Shown piece by piece: positions 15,794-23,985 of a stretch of 64,000 nt of DNA. Each line of letters opens with the position of its first letter. Position 1 is the stretch's first letter. The notes under the pieces are model-generated. The model had not been told where the DNA came from and did no database searches. It worked only from the letters and a program-made list of their open reading frames with translations. The stretch spans positions 38,106-102,105 of the forward strand of contig NZ_JAGPXX010000022.1 of the NCBI RefSeq assembly GCF_018070345.1. The letters run 5' to 3'. The position numbers and the translations under genes are program-made. This DNA comes from Streptomyces sp. F63 (lineage in GTDB: Bacteria > Actinomycetota > Actinomycetes > Streptomycetales > Streptomycetaceae).

Positions 15794-18355
15794 ATGCGGG
15801 CCAATCCGCAGCCAGGACCCTCGGCACAACGAGGGCGCACCAGGGGCCGCGCGTGGACGACAGCAGCGCTGGCCGCCGCAATGACCGCGACCCTGCTGGG
15901 AGGGGCCCCGGGGGCCACGGCCGGTCCCGCCGGCCCGCGACCCGCGCCGGCGGTGCCGCTGCCACCGGTCGCCGCGGCGGCGGAAGCCCCGCCGTCCGCG
16001 GCATCCTTACCCGGGGGCTCCGCCGCCGGGGACGTCGGCGTGCTCGTCTTCCACGACTCCGGAGGCCGGCCCTCGGCCAGGACCGCGGCCGGAATCGAGG
16101 CCGTGGAGGAGATCGGCCGCCAGGGCCCGGCCGAGGAGCGGTTCACCGTCGACGCCACCGACGACCCCGCCGTCTTCACCACGCAGAAGCTGCGCCGCTA
16201 CAACGCGGTCGTCTTCCTCTCCACCCCCGGTGACGTCCTGAACAACGCGCAGGAGGACGGCTTCCGGGCCTACGTCGAGTCCGGCGGCGGCTTCCTCGGC
16301 GTGTACGACGCGGCGCGCACCGAGCCGGACTCCTCCTGGTTCACCGGCCTCATCGGCACCCGGCCCGCCGGTGACGGCTCGCCCGGGGTGCAGCGCGCCA
16401 CCGTCGAGACCGGCGACCGCGGCCACCCGGCCACCGCGGACCTGCCCCAGGAGTGGTCCCGCAAGGACCACTGGCTCAGCTGGCGGCCCAACCCCTCCGG
16501 CGAGGTGCACACCGTCGCGCGGGTCCGCGAGCGCACCTACGACCCGGGCGCGGACGCCCTCGGCTGGGACCACCCGGTCTCCTGGTGCCGCGACTACCGC
16601 GGCGGCCGCTCCTTCTACACCGGCATGGGCGGCACCGAAGCCGCGTTCGCCGAGGAGCGGCTGCGCACCCATCTGCGCGGCGCCCTGCTGTGGACCACCC
16701 GGCTCGCCCGCGCCGACTGCCGGGCCACCATCACCGCGAACTACGAGGCCACCCGCGTCACCGAGCCCAACACCCCCGGGCAGGCCGACCGGATCGGCGA
16801 GCCGCACGGCCTCGTCACCGCCGGGGACGGCCGCGTGTTCCACATCGGCCGCGGCGGCGGCGCGAACGGCGATCCCGTGGTCACCGACTGGGACGACCCC
16901 GACGTCGGCCTCGGCATGGGCACCGTCCACGTCTGGGACCCGCGCACCGGGGAGAGCCGGCTCGCGGGCGTCGTCGAGGTCTTCGGCAACAAGGGCGGCG
17001 GCGGGGAACTCGTCAAGAACGAGGAGGGCCTGCTCGGGATCGAACTCGACCCGGACTTCGCGGAGAACGGCTGGATCTACCTCCACTACACCCCGCACTC
17101 GGAGATCGACCGCGAGAACCACCTGGCGCGGCGCCGCGTCTCCCGCTTCACCCTGGACCACGCCACCAACCGCTTCGACCCGGCCTCCGAGAAAGTGCTC
17201 CTCTCCTGGGAGGTGCAGATCCACAGCTGCTGCCACGCGGGCGGCGGCATGGCCTGGGACTCGGCGGAGAACCTCTACATCGCCACCGGTGACACCAACT
17301 CCAGCCAGTTCAGCGGTGGTTACTCCGGCAACAACCCGGAGCCGGCCTTCCGCGGCGTCTCCTTCGCCGACGCCCGCCGCACCGCCGGCAACACCAACAA
17401 CCTCAACGGCAAGATCCTCCGCATCCACCCCGAGGACGACGGCACCTACACGATCCCCGAGGGCAACCTCTTCACCGGCGAGGAGGAGGGCGGCGGCAGG
17501 ACCCGCCCCGAGATCTACGTGATGGGCGTGCGGAACCCCTCCCGCATCTCCGTCGACCGGGAGACGGACACCCTCTACGCGGGCTGGGTCGGCCCCGACG
17601 CCGGTGCGCCCAGCCCCGTCTGGGGCCCGGCCAAGTACGACACCTTCGCCGCCATCACCCGGGCCGGCAACCACGGCTGGCCCTACTGCATGGGCAACAA
17701 ACAGCCCTACCGCGACCGCAACCTCCCCGACCCCTCCCAGCCCCTCGGCTGGTACGACTGCGATCACCTCAGGAACGAGTCCCCCCACAACGACGGCCTG
17801 GTGGACCTCCCCCCGGCCCGCTCCAACACCATCTGGTACTCCCCCCAGGGCGGCGTCCCCGACTACCCGCGCGACGGCGACGGCATCCCCAGCTACCAGC
17901 AGGACGAGGCCCGCTATCTGCTGCCCTGGCTCAAGGGCGGCTCCCAGGCGGCCATGAACGGCCCGGTCTACCGCCACGACGACGGCAGCGGCAGCGCCGT
18001 CACGTGGCCGGAGTACTGGGACGGCAAGTGGTTCGTCGGCGACTTCTACGACGGCGAGCAGCCGCGGCACGCCGTCGCCCTGGACCCGGACACCGCGGAC
18101 AAGGGCGGCCTGCCCGTCCACGCCGAGAGCCTGGACGGCATCGTCCCGGCCGGCCCGGGCGGCATCCGCAACCTCATGGACTGGAAGTTCGGGCCGGACG
18201 GCGCCCTCTACGTCCTCGACTACGGCCGGGGGTTCTTCACCTCCACCCGCGAGTCGGCGCTGTGGCGCATCACCTACCGGGGCGGACCGCCCACACCGCT
18301 GCCCGGCGACCTGGTGACCGGGGCCGGCACGACCGGAGACGGGAGCAGGGGATGA
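15794..18355 (+). CDS. Secreted ThuA domain - PQQ-type glucose/sorbosone dehydrogenase fusion
   Basis: An 853-aa exported protein. After a signal sequence (about residues 20-45) comes a ThuA-like domain (about 75-300; GVLVFHDSGG, GGGFLGVYDA). A six-bladed glucose/sorbosone dehydrogenase propeller follows (about 320-840; EEGLLGIELDPDF, MGVRNPSRIS, AGNHGWPYC). ThuA domains occur with keto-sugar metabolism, and the propeller normally uses PQQ to oxidise sugars. The ATG at 15794 has a GAGAGAG ribosome site; upstream in-frame sequence lacks a signal. Codon 72 (16007-16009) is TTA. It overlaps the next gene as ATGA. Substrate is unknown. Confidence 0.88.
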   Translation: MRANPQPGPSAQRGRTRGRAWTTAALAAAMTATLLGGAPGATAGPAGPRPAPAVPLPPVAAAAEAPPSAASLPGGSAAGDVGVLVFHDSGGRPSARTAAGIEAVEEIGRQGPAEERFTVDATDDPAVFTTQKLRRYNAVVFLSTPGDVLNNAQEDGFRAYVESGGGFLGVYDAARTEPDSSWFTGLIGTRPAGDGSPGVQRATVETGDRGHPATADLPQEWSRKDHWLSWRPNPSGEVHTVARVRERTYDPGADALGWDHPVSWCRDYRGGRSFYTGMGGTEAAFAEERLRTHLRGALLWTTRLARADCRATITANYEATRVTEPNTPGQADRIGEPHGLVTAGDGRVFHIGRGGGANGDPVVTDWDDPDVGLGMGTVHVWDPRTGESRLAGVVEVFGNKGGGGELVKNEEGLLGIELDPDFAENGWIYLHYTPHSEIDRENHLARRRVSRFTLDHATNRFDPASEKVLLSWEVQIHSCCHAGGGMAWDSAENLYIATGDTNSSQFSGGYSGNNPEPAFRGVSFADARRTAGNTNNLNGKILRIHPEDDGTYTIPEGNLFTGEEEGGGRTRPEIYVMGVRNPSRISVDRETDTLYAGWVGPDAGAPSPVWGPAKYDTFAAITRAGNHGWPYCMGNKQPYRDRNLPDPSQPLGWYDCDHLRNESPHNDGLVDLPPARSNTIWYSPQGGVPDYPRDGDGIPSYQQDEARYLLPWLKGGSQAAMNGPVYRHDDGSGSAVTWPEYWDGKWFVGDFYDGEQPRHAVALDPDTADKGGLPVHAESLDGIVPAGPGGIRNLMDWKFGPDGALYVLDYGRGFFTSTRESALWRITYRGGPPTPLPGDLVTGAGTTGDGSRG

Positions 18356-20589
18356 ACGGGACCAGAGGGGCCGCGGTGCCCCGGCGGCTCACCGGATCGC
18401 GCGGCCTGCTCACCGCCCTGGTGCTGGCCCTGCTGGCGGCTCTCGGACTGAGCGCGCCGCCCGCCGCGTACGGCAGGGACGGCGCGCGCCCCGCCACGGC
18501 CGCCGACCAGGTGCTGACCTGGACGGCCGGCAACCCCACCGACCGCTATCTGACGGCCCCGGCGGAGGCGGTGGCCGGCCCGGCCACCATCGTCTTCGAG
18601 AACAGCGAGGCCACCGGCAACACCACCGGTATGCCGCACACCCTGACCTTCGACACCTCCGACCCCTCGCGCCACAACGCCGACGTCGATCTCAACATCC
18701 TGGCCAACCCGGCCGACGACAACGGCGGCCGGCACACCGCCGAGGTCACCCTCACCCCGGGCACGTACCGCTACTACTGCACGATTCCGGGGCACGGCGC
18801 CATGCAGGGCACCCTTGTCGTCACCGATCCGGGCGGCGGCGAGGACACCACCGCCCCGGAGACCTCCCACGAGATCAGCGGGCAGCGGGACGCGGACGGC
18901 GCCTACCTCGGCGGCGCCACGGTGGCCCTCACCGCCTCCGATGCCGGTTCGGGGGTGGAGCGGGTCGAGTTCGCGCTGGACGGCGGGGAGTTCGCGGAGT
19001 ACGCGGCGCCCGTGGCGGTGGACGCGGTGGGTGCGCACCGGCTGGTGTACCGGGCGGTGGACCGGGCGGGGAACGTGTCGGCGGAGAGGGCGGTGGAGTT
19101 CACGGTGGTGGCGCCGCCGGAGGAGGACACGACGGCGCCGGAGACGTCGGCGGAGGTGAGCGGTGAGCGGGACGCGGACGGCGCCTACCTCGGCTCCGCC
19201 ACCGTGACCGTCACCGCCTCCGATGCCGGTTCGGGGGTGGAGCGGGTCGAGTTCGCGCTGGACGGCGGGGAGTTCGCGGAGTACGCGGCGCCCGTGGCGG
19301 TGGACGCGGTGGGTGCGCACCGGCTGGTGTACCGGGCGGTGGACCGGGCGGGGAACGTGTCGGCGGAGAGGGCGGTGGAGTTCACGGTGGTGGCGCCGCC
19401 GGAGGAGGACACGACGGCGCCGGAGACGTCGGCGGAGGTGAGCGGTGAGCGGGACGCGGACGGCGCCTACCTCGGCTCCGCCACCGTGACGATCACCGCC
19501 ACCGACGCCGGATCCGGTGTCGGACGCGTGCAGTACTCCCTCAACGGCGGCCCGTATCTGGCCTACACCGCACCGGTGACCGTCGCCCGGGCCGGCGCGC
19601 ACCTCCTCCGTCATCGCGCCACCGACAAGGCCGGCAACACCTCGGCGGCGAGGACGGTGGCCTTCACGGTCGCCGAGGAGGACACCACCGGGCCGGACTG
19701 CCCCGAATCCGACAACCGGCGGACCGTCATCATCGGCACCGTCGACACCGGTGTCCCCAACCGCCTCACCGGCAACGGCTGCACGATCAACGAGCTGATC
19801 GAGGACGAACGGGCGTGGGACGGGGAGAACGACTTCCTGCGTCACGTCACCGCCGTCGCCGACGGCCTCCGCGCGGAGGGCGTGGTCGACGAGCGCGAGC
19901 ACACCCTCCTCACCCGCGCGGCCCGCGAGTCCGCCATCGGAACGCCGGGTCACACCGGCGGCTACCGCACCCTGTTCGACGGCTCGGCCGCGTCCTTCGC
20001 CGACTGGGAGCACGTCGGCGGCGGTGCCTTCGGCCTCACCGGCGGCGGCGCGATGACCAGCAGCACCACCCGCGGCGGCCTCGGCATGCTCTGGTACCCG
20101 GACCGCCAGTTCGGGGACTTCTCCCTCAGGCTCCAGTTCCGCGACGACGCGCCCGGCTCCGGCCGCGCCAACAGCGGGGTGTTCGTCCGCTTCCCCGACC
20201 CGCACTGGCATCCGGGCGAGTCCCGCCCGGAGTGGGTCGCCATCAAGTACGGCCACGAGAACCAGATCCTGGACCGCGCGGACGGCGACATGTACAAGAC
20301 GGGATCCGTCTACGGCTTCGACAAGGTGAACCTCGACGGTGCCGGTGTGGAGGAGAAGGGGGTCTGGAACGACTACGAGATCCGGGTCGTGGACCAGCGC
20401 TACTGGATCCTCCGCAACGGCGTGCTGCTCAACGTCTTCGACAACGACCCGGGCCTGGTTTTCAGCCCGCCCCGCGCGGACGACCCGGGCACCGCGGGCC
20501 GGCAGTACGCGGACGGTTTCATCGGCCTGCAGACCCATGGCACCAGCGATGTGATCTCGTTCCGCAACATCCGGATCCAGGAGCTGTAG
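18352..20589 (+). CDS. Secreted cupredoxin - triple OmpL47-like repeat - DUF1080 protein
   Basis: A 745-aa exported multidomain protein, translationally coupled to the dehydrogenase. A signal peptide (about 1-41) precedes a type-1 copper domain (about 50-158) with ligands H96, C143, H148 and M151. Three OmpL47/chitobiase-C-like beta repeats of about 94 aa follow (about 160-445). A linker with two Cys leads to a C-terminal DUF1080 (3-keto-disaccharide hydrolase/LamG-like) domain (about 540-745; YRTLFDGSAASFADWEHVGG). The copper domain could accept electrons from the dehydrogenase, and DUF1080 could bind or cleave the 3-keto product. This coupling is inference. Repeats 1 and 2 are nearly identical. 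Confidence 0.88.
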   Translation: MNGTRGAAVPRRLTGSRGLLTALVLALLAALGLSAPPAAYGRDGARPATAADQVLTWTAGNPTDRYLTAPAEAVAGPATIVFENSEATGNTTGMPHTLTFDTSDPSRHNADVDLNILANPADDNGGRHTAEVTLTPGTYRYYCTIPGHGAMQGTLVVTDPGGGEDTTAPETSHEISGQRDADGAYLGGATVALTASDAGSGVERVEFALDGGEFAEYAAPVAVDAVGAHRLVYRAVDRAGNVSAERAVEFTVVAPPEEDTTAPETSAEVSGERDADGAYLGSATVTVTASDAGSGVERVEFALDGGEFAEYAAPVAVDAVGAHRLVYRAVDRAGNVSAERAVEFTVVAPPEEDTTAPETSAEVSGERDADGAYLGSATVTITATDAGSGVGRVQYSLNGGPYLAYTAPVTVARAGAHLLRHRATDKAGNTSAARTVAFTVAEEDTTGPDCPESDNRRTVIIGTVDTGVPNRLTGNGCTINELIEDERAWDGENDFLRHVTAVADGLRAEGVVDEREHTLLTRAARESAIGTPGHTGGYRTLFDGSAASFADWEHVGGGAFGLTGGGAMTSSTTRGGLGMLWYPDRQFGDFSLRLQFRDDAPGSGRANSGVFVRFPDPHWHPGESRPEWVAIKYGHENQILDRADGDMYKTGSVYGFDKVNLDGAGVEEKGVWNDYEIRVVDQRYWILRNGVLLNVFDNDPGLVFSPPRADDPGTAGRQYADGFIGLQTHGTSDVISFRNIRIQEL
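18929..19490 (+). repeat. Perfect 280-bp tandem duplication inside the cupredoxin-DUF1080 gene
   Basis: 18929-19208 and 19211-19490 read identical by eye, with a period of 282 bp (94 codons). The copies also share a GTG/GCG-rich synonymous codon choice unlike the GTC/GCC-rich flanks. Identity at silent sites implies recent duplication or gene conversion. The third protein repeat is diverged. Confidence 0.92.
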
Positions 20590-20601
20590 CGGCTCCCCGG
20601 A

Positions 20602-20631
20602 GAGCCGCGAGCCGGGGAGCCGCGAGCCGGG
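20602..20631. repeat. 15-bp tandem repeat after the DUF1080-protein stop
   Basis: GAGCCGCGAGCCGGG occurs twice in tandem, 12 bases beyond the stop codon, followed by two truncated GAGCCGGG copies. It is part of a wider pattern of tandem repeats behind stop codons in this window. Confidence 0.85.
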
Positions 20632-20673
20632 GAGCCGGGGAGCCGGTTGGACGGGGAGCCGGAGAACGCGGCA

Positions 20674-20714
20674 CCGCCGCCCCGGGCACGGGACTCCCGT
20701 GCCCGGGGCGGCGG
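20674..20714. terminator. 19-bp perfect stem-loop between convergent genes
   Basis: The arms at 20674-20692 and 20696-20714 are perfectly complementary around a 3-nt ACT loop. This is a very strong bidirectional terminator between the DUF1080-protein gene and the cutinase gene. Confidence 0.9.
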
Positions 20715-20757
20715 CCCGATCCCCGCCCGCCCCCCGGCCGGGGGGCGGGTGAGCGGA

Positions 20758-21726
20758 TCAGCTGTGGGGGCAGTTGCCGCGGAACTCCTCGATCTGCAGG
20801 CTCGGCCGGGGAATCGGGCAGAGGAACTGCTCGTAGCGGGTGTCGTTGTCGACGAACCGCTTCAGCCAGGAGAGGGAGTACTTCGCGATCTGCGTGTCCG
20901 GGAGGTTCGGAGCGAAGTGCGTGGCGTTGTTCAGCTCCATGTACGCCCGGTTCGTGGAGGACCGCAGGCTCTCGTAGAACGGCTCGGCGTGGGTGCGGAC
21001 CGAGGCGATGCTGTCGGCCTCGGCGCCGATGATGAAGGTCGGGACGGTGACCTCACCCCAGGTCTTGTCGAGGTTCCACGGGGTCAGCGGGATGGCCGCC
21101 TTGAGCGAGGGCCGGTCGCTGGCCGCCTCCAGCGCGCCGCCGCCGCCCATGGAGTGGCCCATGACGGCCAGCCGGTTGCGGTCGATCCGGCCGCGGACGG
21201 CGCTGTCCTCGACGAGGTAGTCCAGCGCCGCCAGCAGCTGGCGGCCGCGCTGGCCGGGCTGGTCCAGACGGGTGTTGGTGTCGATGGTCAGCACGACGAA
21301 GCCCTGGGAGGCCAGCCGCGGCCCGTACCAGGCCATGCTGCCCTCGTCGGCGGTGAACCCGGGGGCGATCGCGACCGCGCCGAAGGTGCCGTCCGAGGTG
21401 GTGGTGGGGTAGTAGATCGTGCCGCCGCCGAATCCGACGACGAGCGAGGAGACGTTCCGCTCGGACACCGAGTACGGGCCGCGGCTCGCCTCGATGCTGC
21501 GCTCGGTCGGTGCCGGGCCCCGCTCGTAGGGGTTCTCCGCAGCGGCCTGAACGGCGGCCTGAACGGTGGTCTCCGGGGCGGCCTGGGCGGCCGGCGTCAG
21601 TGCGGCGCCGGTCCCGGTCAGGGCCAGCGCGAGTCCGGCCAGGGTCAGCCGGAAGGTGCGGGAACGGGGTGCGCGGTGGTGCCGGCCCGCCCCGGGGGTG
21701 GAGGTGTCGTGGTGCAGCGGCTCCAT
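20758..21726 (-). CDS. Secreted cutinase / PET-hydrolase-type polyester hydrolase
   Basis: A 322-aa alpha/beta hydrolase of the actinobacterial cutinase family (relatives: Thermobifida cutinases, LCC). A long twin-basic N-terminus and hydrophobic core end at an AQA cleavage site near residue 49. The catalytic triad is S192 (GHSMGGGG), D238 (GAEADS) and H270 (NATHFAPN). The substrate-cleft tryptophan is W217 (LTPWNLDKTW). C303 and C319 can form the C-terminal disulfide of this family. ATG at 21726 has GGGAG upstream. It hydrolyses esters such as cutin and possibly polyesters; activity on PET is untested. A CGGTGA-AA-TCACCG palindrome lies at 21803-21816 in the divergent upstream region. Confidence 0.93.
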   Translation of the reverse strand: MEPLHHDTSTPGAGRHHRAPRSRTFRLTLAGLALALTGTGAALTPAAQAAPETTVQAAVQAAAENPYERGPAPTERSIEASRGPYSVSERNVSSLVVGFGGGTIYYPTTTSDGTFGAVAIAPGFTADEGSMAWYGPRLASQGFVVLTIDTNTRLDQPGQRGRQLLAALDYLVEDSAVRGRIDRNRLAVMGHSMGGGGALEAASDRPSLKAAIPLTPWNLDKTWGEVTVPTFIIGAEADSIASVRTHAEPFYESLRSSTNRAYMELNNATHFAPNLPDTQIAKYSLSWLKRFVDNDTRYEQFLCPIPRPSLQIEEFRGNCPHS

Positions 21727-21933
21727 GAGCGTGTACTCCCTGAAGTCAAGGGGGGTGTGGGGGAACGTGGGTCATCGTTCAACCGCTTCGCGCCCGCCAC
21801 ATCGGTGAAATCACCGGCCTTCGCGCCGTGTTGGCGCCGCGGTCTCCGAACCCCCAGGTCAGACCCGGCCCGTTGAGCTGTCTCCTTCGCCGGGACGATG
21901 CGCGCCCGCCCCGCGAGCCGCGATCATGGCGGG

Positions 21934-23838
21934 GTGTCCTCACTCCCGAACCCGCCACGGAACACGCCCCCTGAGCCCGCGATGGTGGTGTGCGGCGACG
22001 ACGCGCTCGCCCACCGGCTCGCCGCCGAGCTCTCCGGGATGTACCAGGAGCCGGTGACGCTCGTCCTGCCGCCCACCGGGGAGGGGCGCCGCCCGCTGGC
22101 CGGCATCCCGGGCCGCCGGGAGCCGGTGGCGCCCGTACGGGTGATCGAGGCCCGCTCCCTGGAGGACGAGGTGCTGGCCGAGGCCGGGGTCGCCACCGCA
22201 CAGGCGCTGGCCCTCGTCCACGACGACGACGAGACCAACATCCACGCCGCCCTCCGCGCCCGCCGGCTCAACCCCCGGGTGCGGCTGGTCATCCGCCTCT
22301 ACAACCGCAAGCTGGGCCGGCATCTGGAGGAACTCCTCGACCGCTCCGTGGAGATCGCCGCCCCCGACCTGGACCGGGCCGCCGTCGACGCCTCCACCAC
22401 GGTCCTCTCCGACGCCGACACCGCCGCACCCGCGCTCACCGCCGCCGCCGTCGTCGGCACCAGCAAGGTCGTCCACGCCGACGGGCTGATCCTGCGCGCC
22501 GCCGAGCGGCCGCCCGCGGCGGGCGGGGGGCCGGACCCCCGGCCCTCCCTGTGCACGCTCGCCCTGTACTCGGCCGCCGACGGCCCGGACGCGGGGGAGG
22601 GCTCCGAGGACAGCGGCGACGAGGGCCCGCGGCTGCTGCCCGGCGACGAACTGGCGGCGGCGTCCCCGGAGCGCGGCCGGGTGGTCCTGGAGACGGTCAG
22701 CCACGACGGTGTACCGCCGGTGCCGCGCCGCCTGGGCCGCACCCCGCCGCTGAGCACCCTGTTCTCCCGGCGGATGCGGATGGCGCTGCTCGGACTGGTG
22801 ACCGCGGTCGGGGCGCTGGCCGTCGCCTCCGTCCTGCTGACCGGTGACGACCCGCTGCACGCCGCCTACCTGACCCTGCTCGACCTCATCGCCATCGGCG
22901 ACCCCGCCGAGGGAGAGGAAACCGCCCGGCAGATCCTCCAGCTGCTCTCCGGCATGGTGGGCCTGCTGCTGCTCCCCGTCCTGGTGGCTGCCGTGCTGGA
23001 AGGACTCGGCACCTTCCGGTCGGCGAGCTCGCTGCGCCGCCCGCCGCGCGGGCTCTCCGGGCACGTGGTGCTGCTCGGGCTGGGCAAGGTCGGCAGCCGG
23101 GTCCTGTCCCAGCTGCACGAGATGGGCGTCCCCGTGGTCTGCGTGGAACACGACCCCGACGCCCGGGGCGTGGCGCTCGCCCGCCGGTACCGGGTGCCGA
23201 CGGTGATCGGGGACGTCACGGAGGAGGGCGTGCTGGAGGCGGCCAAGGTGCACCGCAGCAGCGCCCTGCTGGCCCTCACCAGCTCCGACAGCACCAATCT
23301 GGAGGCGGTGCTGTACGCCCGCGGGGTCTCCGGCCGCCTGCGGGTGGTGCTGCGGCTCTACGACGACCGGTTCGCCGCCGCCGTCTACCGCACCCTGCGC
23401 GACTCCCACCCCGGGGCGACGACCCGCAGCCGCAGCGTGTCCTCGCTGGCGGCGCCGGCCTTCGCCGGGGCGATGATGGGCCGCCAGGTGCTGGGGGCCA
23501 TCCCGGTCGAACGGCGGGTGCTGCTGTTCGCCGCGGTGGAGGTGAAGGACTGCCCGGCCCTGGTGGGCCGCACGGTCCGGGAGGCGTTCCGGCCCGGCAG
23601 CCGGCGGGTCCTCGCCCTGGACGTGGCCGCCCCGGCGCTCCGCCGTCCCGACCTCGCGGCCCTGCCGCCGGGCTGGCAGACCGTGGAGCGGGAGCTGCTG
23701 TGGCAGCCGCACCCCGGCTACGTGCTGCGGCCGGAGGACCGTGTGGTGCTGGCCGTCACCCGGCAGGGCCTCGCGGAACTGCTGGGCCGGAACCCGCGGT
23801 CCGGCGGGGACGGCCCCGGGTGCGCGGCCCGGGGCTGA
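21934..23838 (+). CDS. Membrane ion-channel-like protein with two RCK/TrkA-N domains
   Basis: A 634-aa protein built as RCK_N (about 16-110), linker, two transmembrane helices (about 283-302 and 337-356) separated by a short re-entrant-like segment (LLDLIAIGDPAEG), then a second RCK_N (about 377-480; VLLGLGKVGSRVL) and a TrkA-C-like end. The architecture recalls CASTOR/POLLUX-type channels, but the classical K+ filter TVGYG is absent. It may be a cation channel or a transport regulator gated by NAD(H). The start is uncertain: GTG 21934, ATG 21898 or ATG 21982 are all in frame. Confidence 0.8.
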   Translation: MSSLPNPPRNTPPEPAMVVCGDDALAHRLAAELSGMYQEPVTLVLPPTGEGRRPLAGIPGRREPVAPVRVIEARSLEDEVLAEAGVATAQALALVHDDDETNIHAALRARRLNPRVRLVIRLYNRKLGRHLEELLDRSVEIAAPDLDRAAVDASTTVLSDADTAAPALTAAAVVGTSKVVHADGLILRAAERPPAAGGGPDPRPSLCTLALYSAADGPDAGEGSEDSGDEGPRLLPGDELAAASPERGRVVLETVSHDGVPPVPRRLGRTPPLSTLFSRRMRMALLGLVTAVGALAVASVLLTGDDPLHAAYLTLLDLIAIGDPAEGEETARQILQLLSGMVGLLLLPVLVAAVLEGLGTFRSASSLRRPPRGLSGHVVLLGLGKVGSRVLSQLHEMGVPVVCVEHDPDARGVALARRYRVPTVIGDVTEEGVLEAAKVHRSSALLALTSSDSTNLEAVLYARGVSGRLRVVLRLYDDRFAAAVYRTLRDSHPGATTRSRSVSSLAAPAFAGAMMGRQVLGAIPVERRVLLFAAVEVKDCPALVGRTVREAFRPGSRRVLALDVAAPALRRPDLAALPPGWQTVERELLWQPHPGYVLRPEDRVVLAVTRQGLAELLGRNPRSGGDGPGCAARG

Positions 23839-23903
23839 GCCGGGGCGTACGGGGCAGGGGGCCGGAACGGGGCAGGGGGCCGGAGGAGAGGGGCGTGAGC
23901 CGG

Positions 23904-23953
23904 ACGAGGGCCCGTCCGCGGCCACCGGATGGTGGTGCGGAACGGGCCCTCGT
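23904..23953. terminator. Long hairpin between convergent channel and symporter genes
   Basis: ACGAGGGCCCGT pairs with ACGGGCCCTCGT, extended inward by CCGC/GCGG and CCACC/GGTGG with one bulge. It sits between the two stop codons and can terminate both genes. Confidence 0.85.
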
Positions 23954-23985
23954 GCGCTGCGGCCGTGCGGCGGCGGTGCTCCGGG

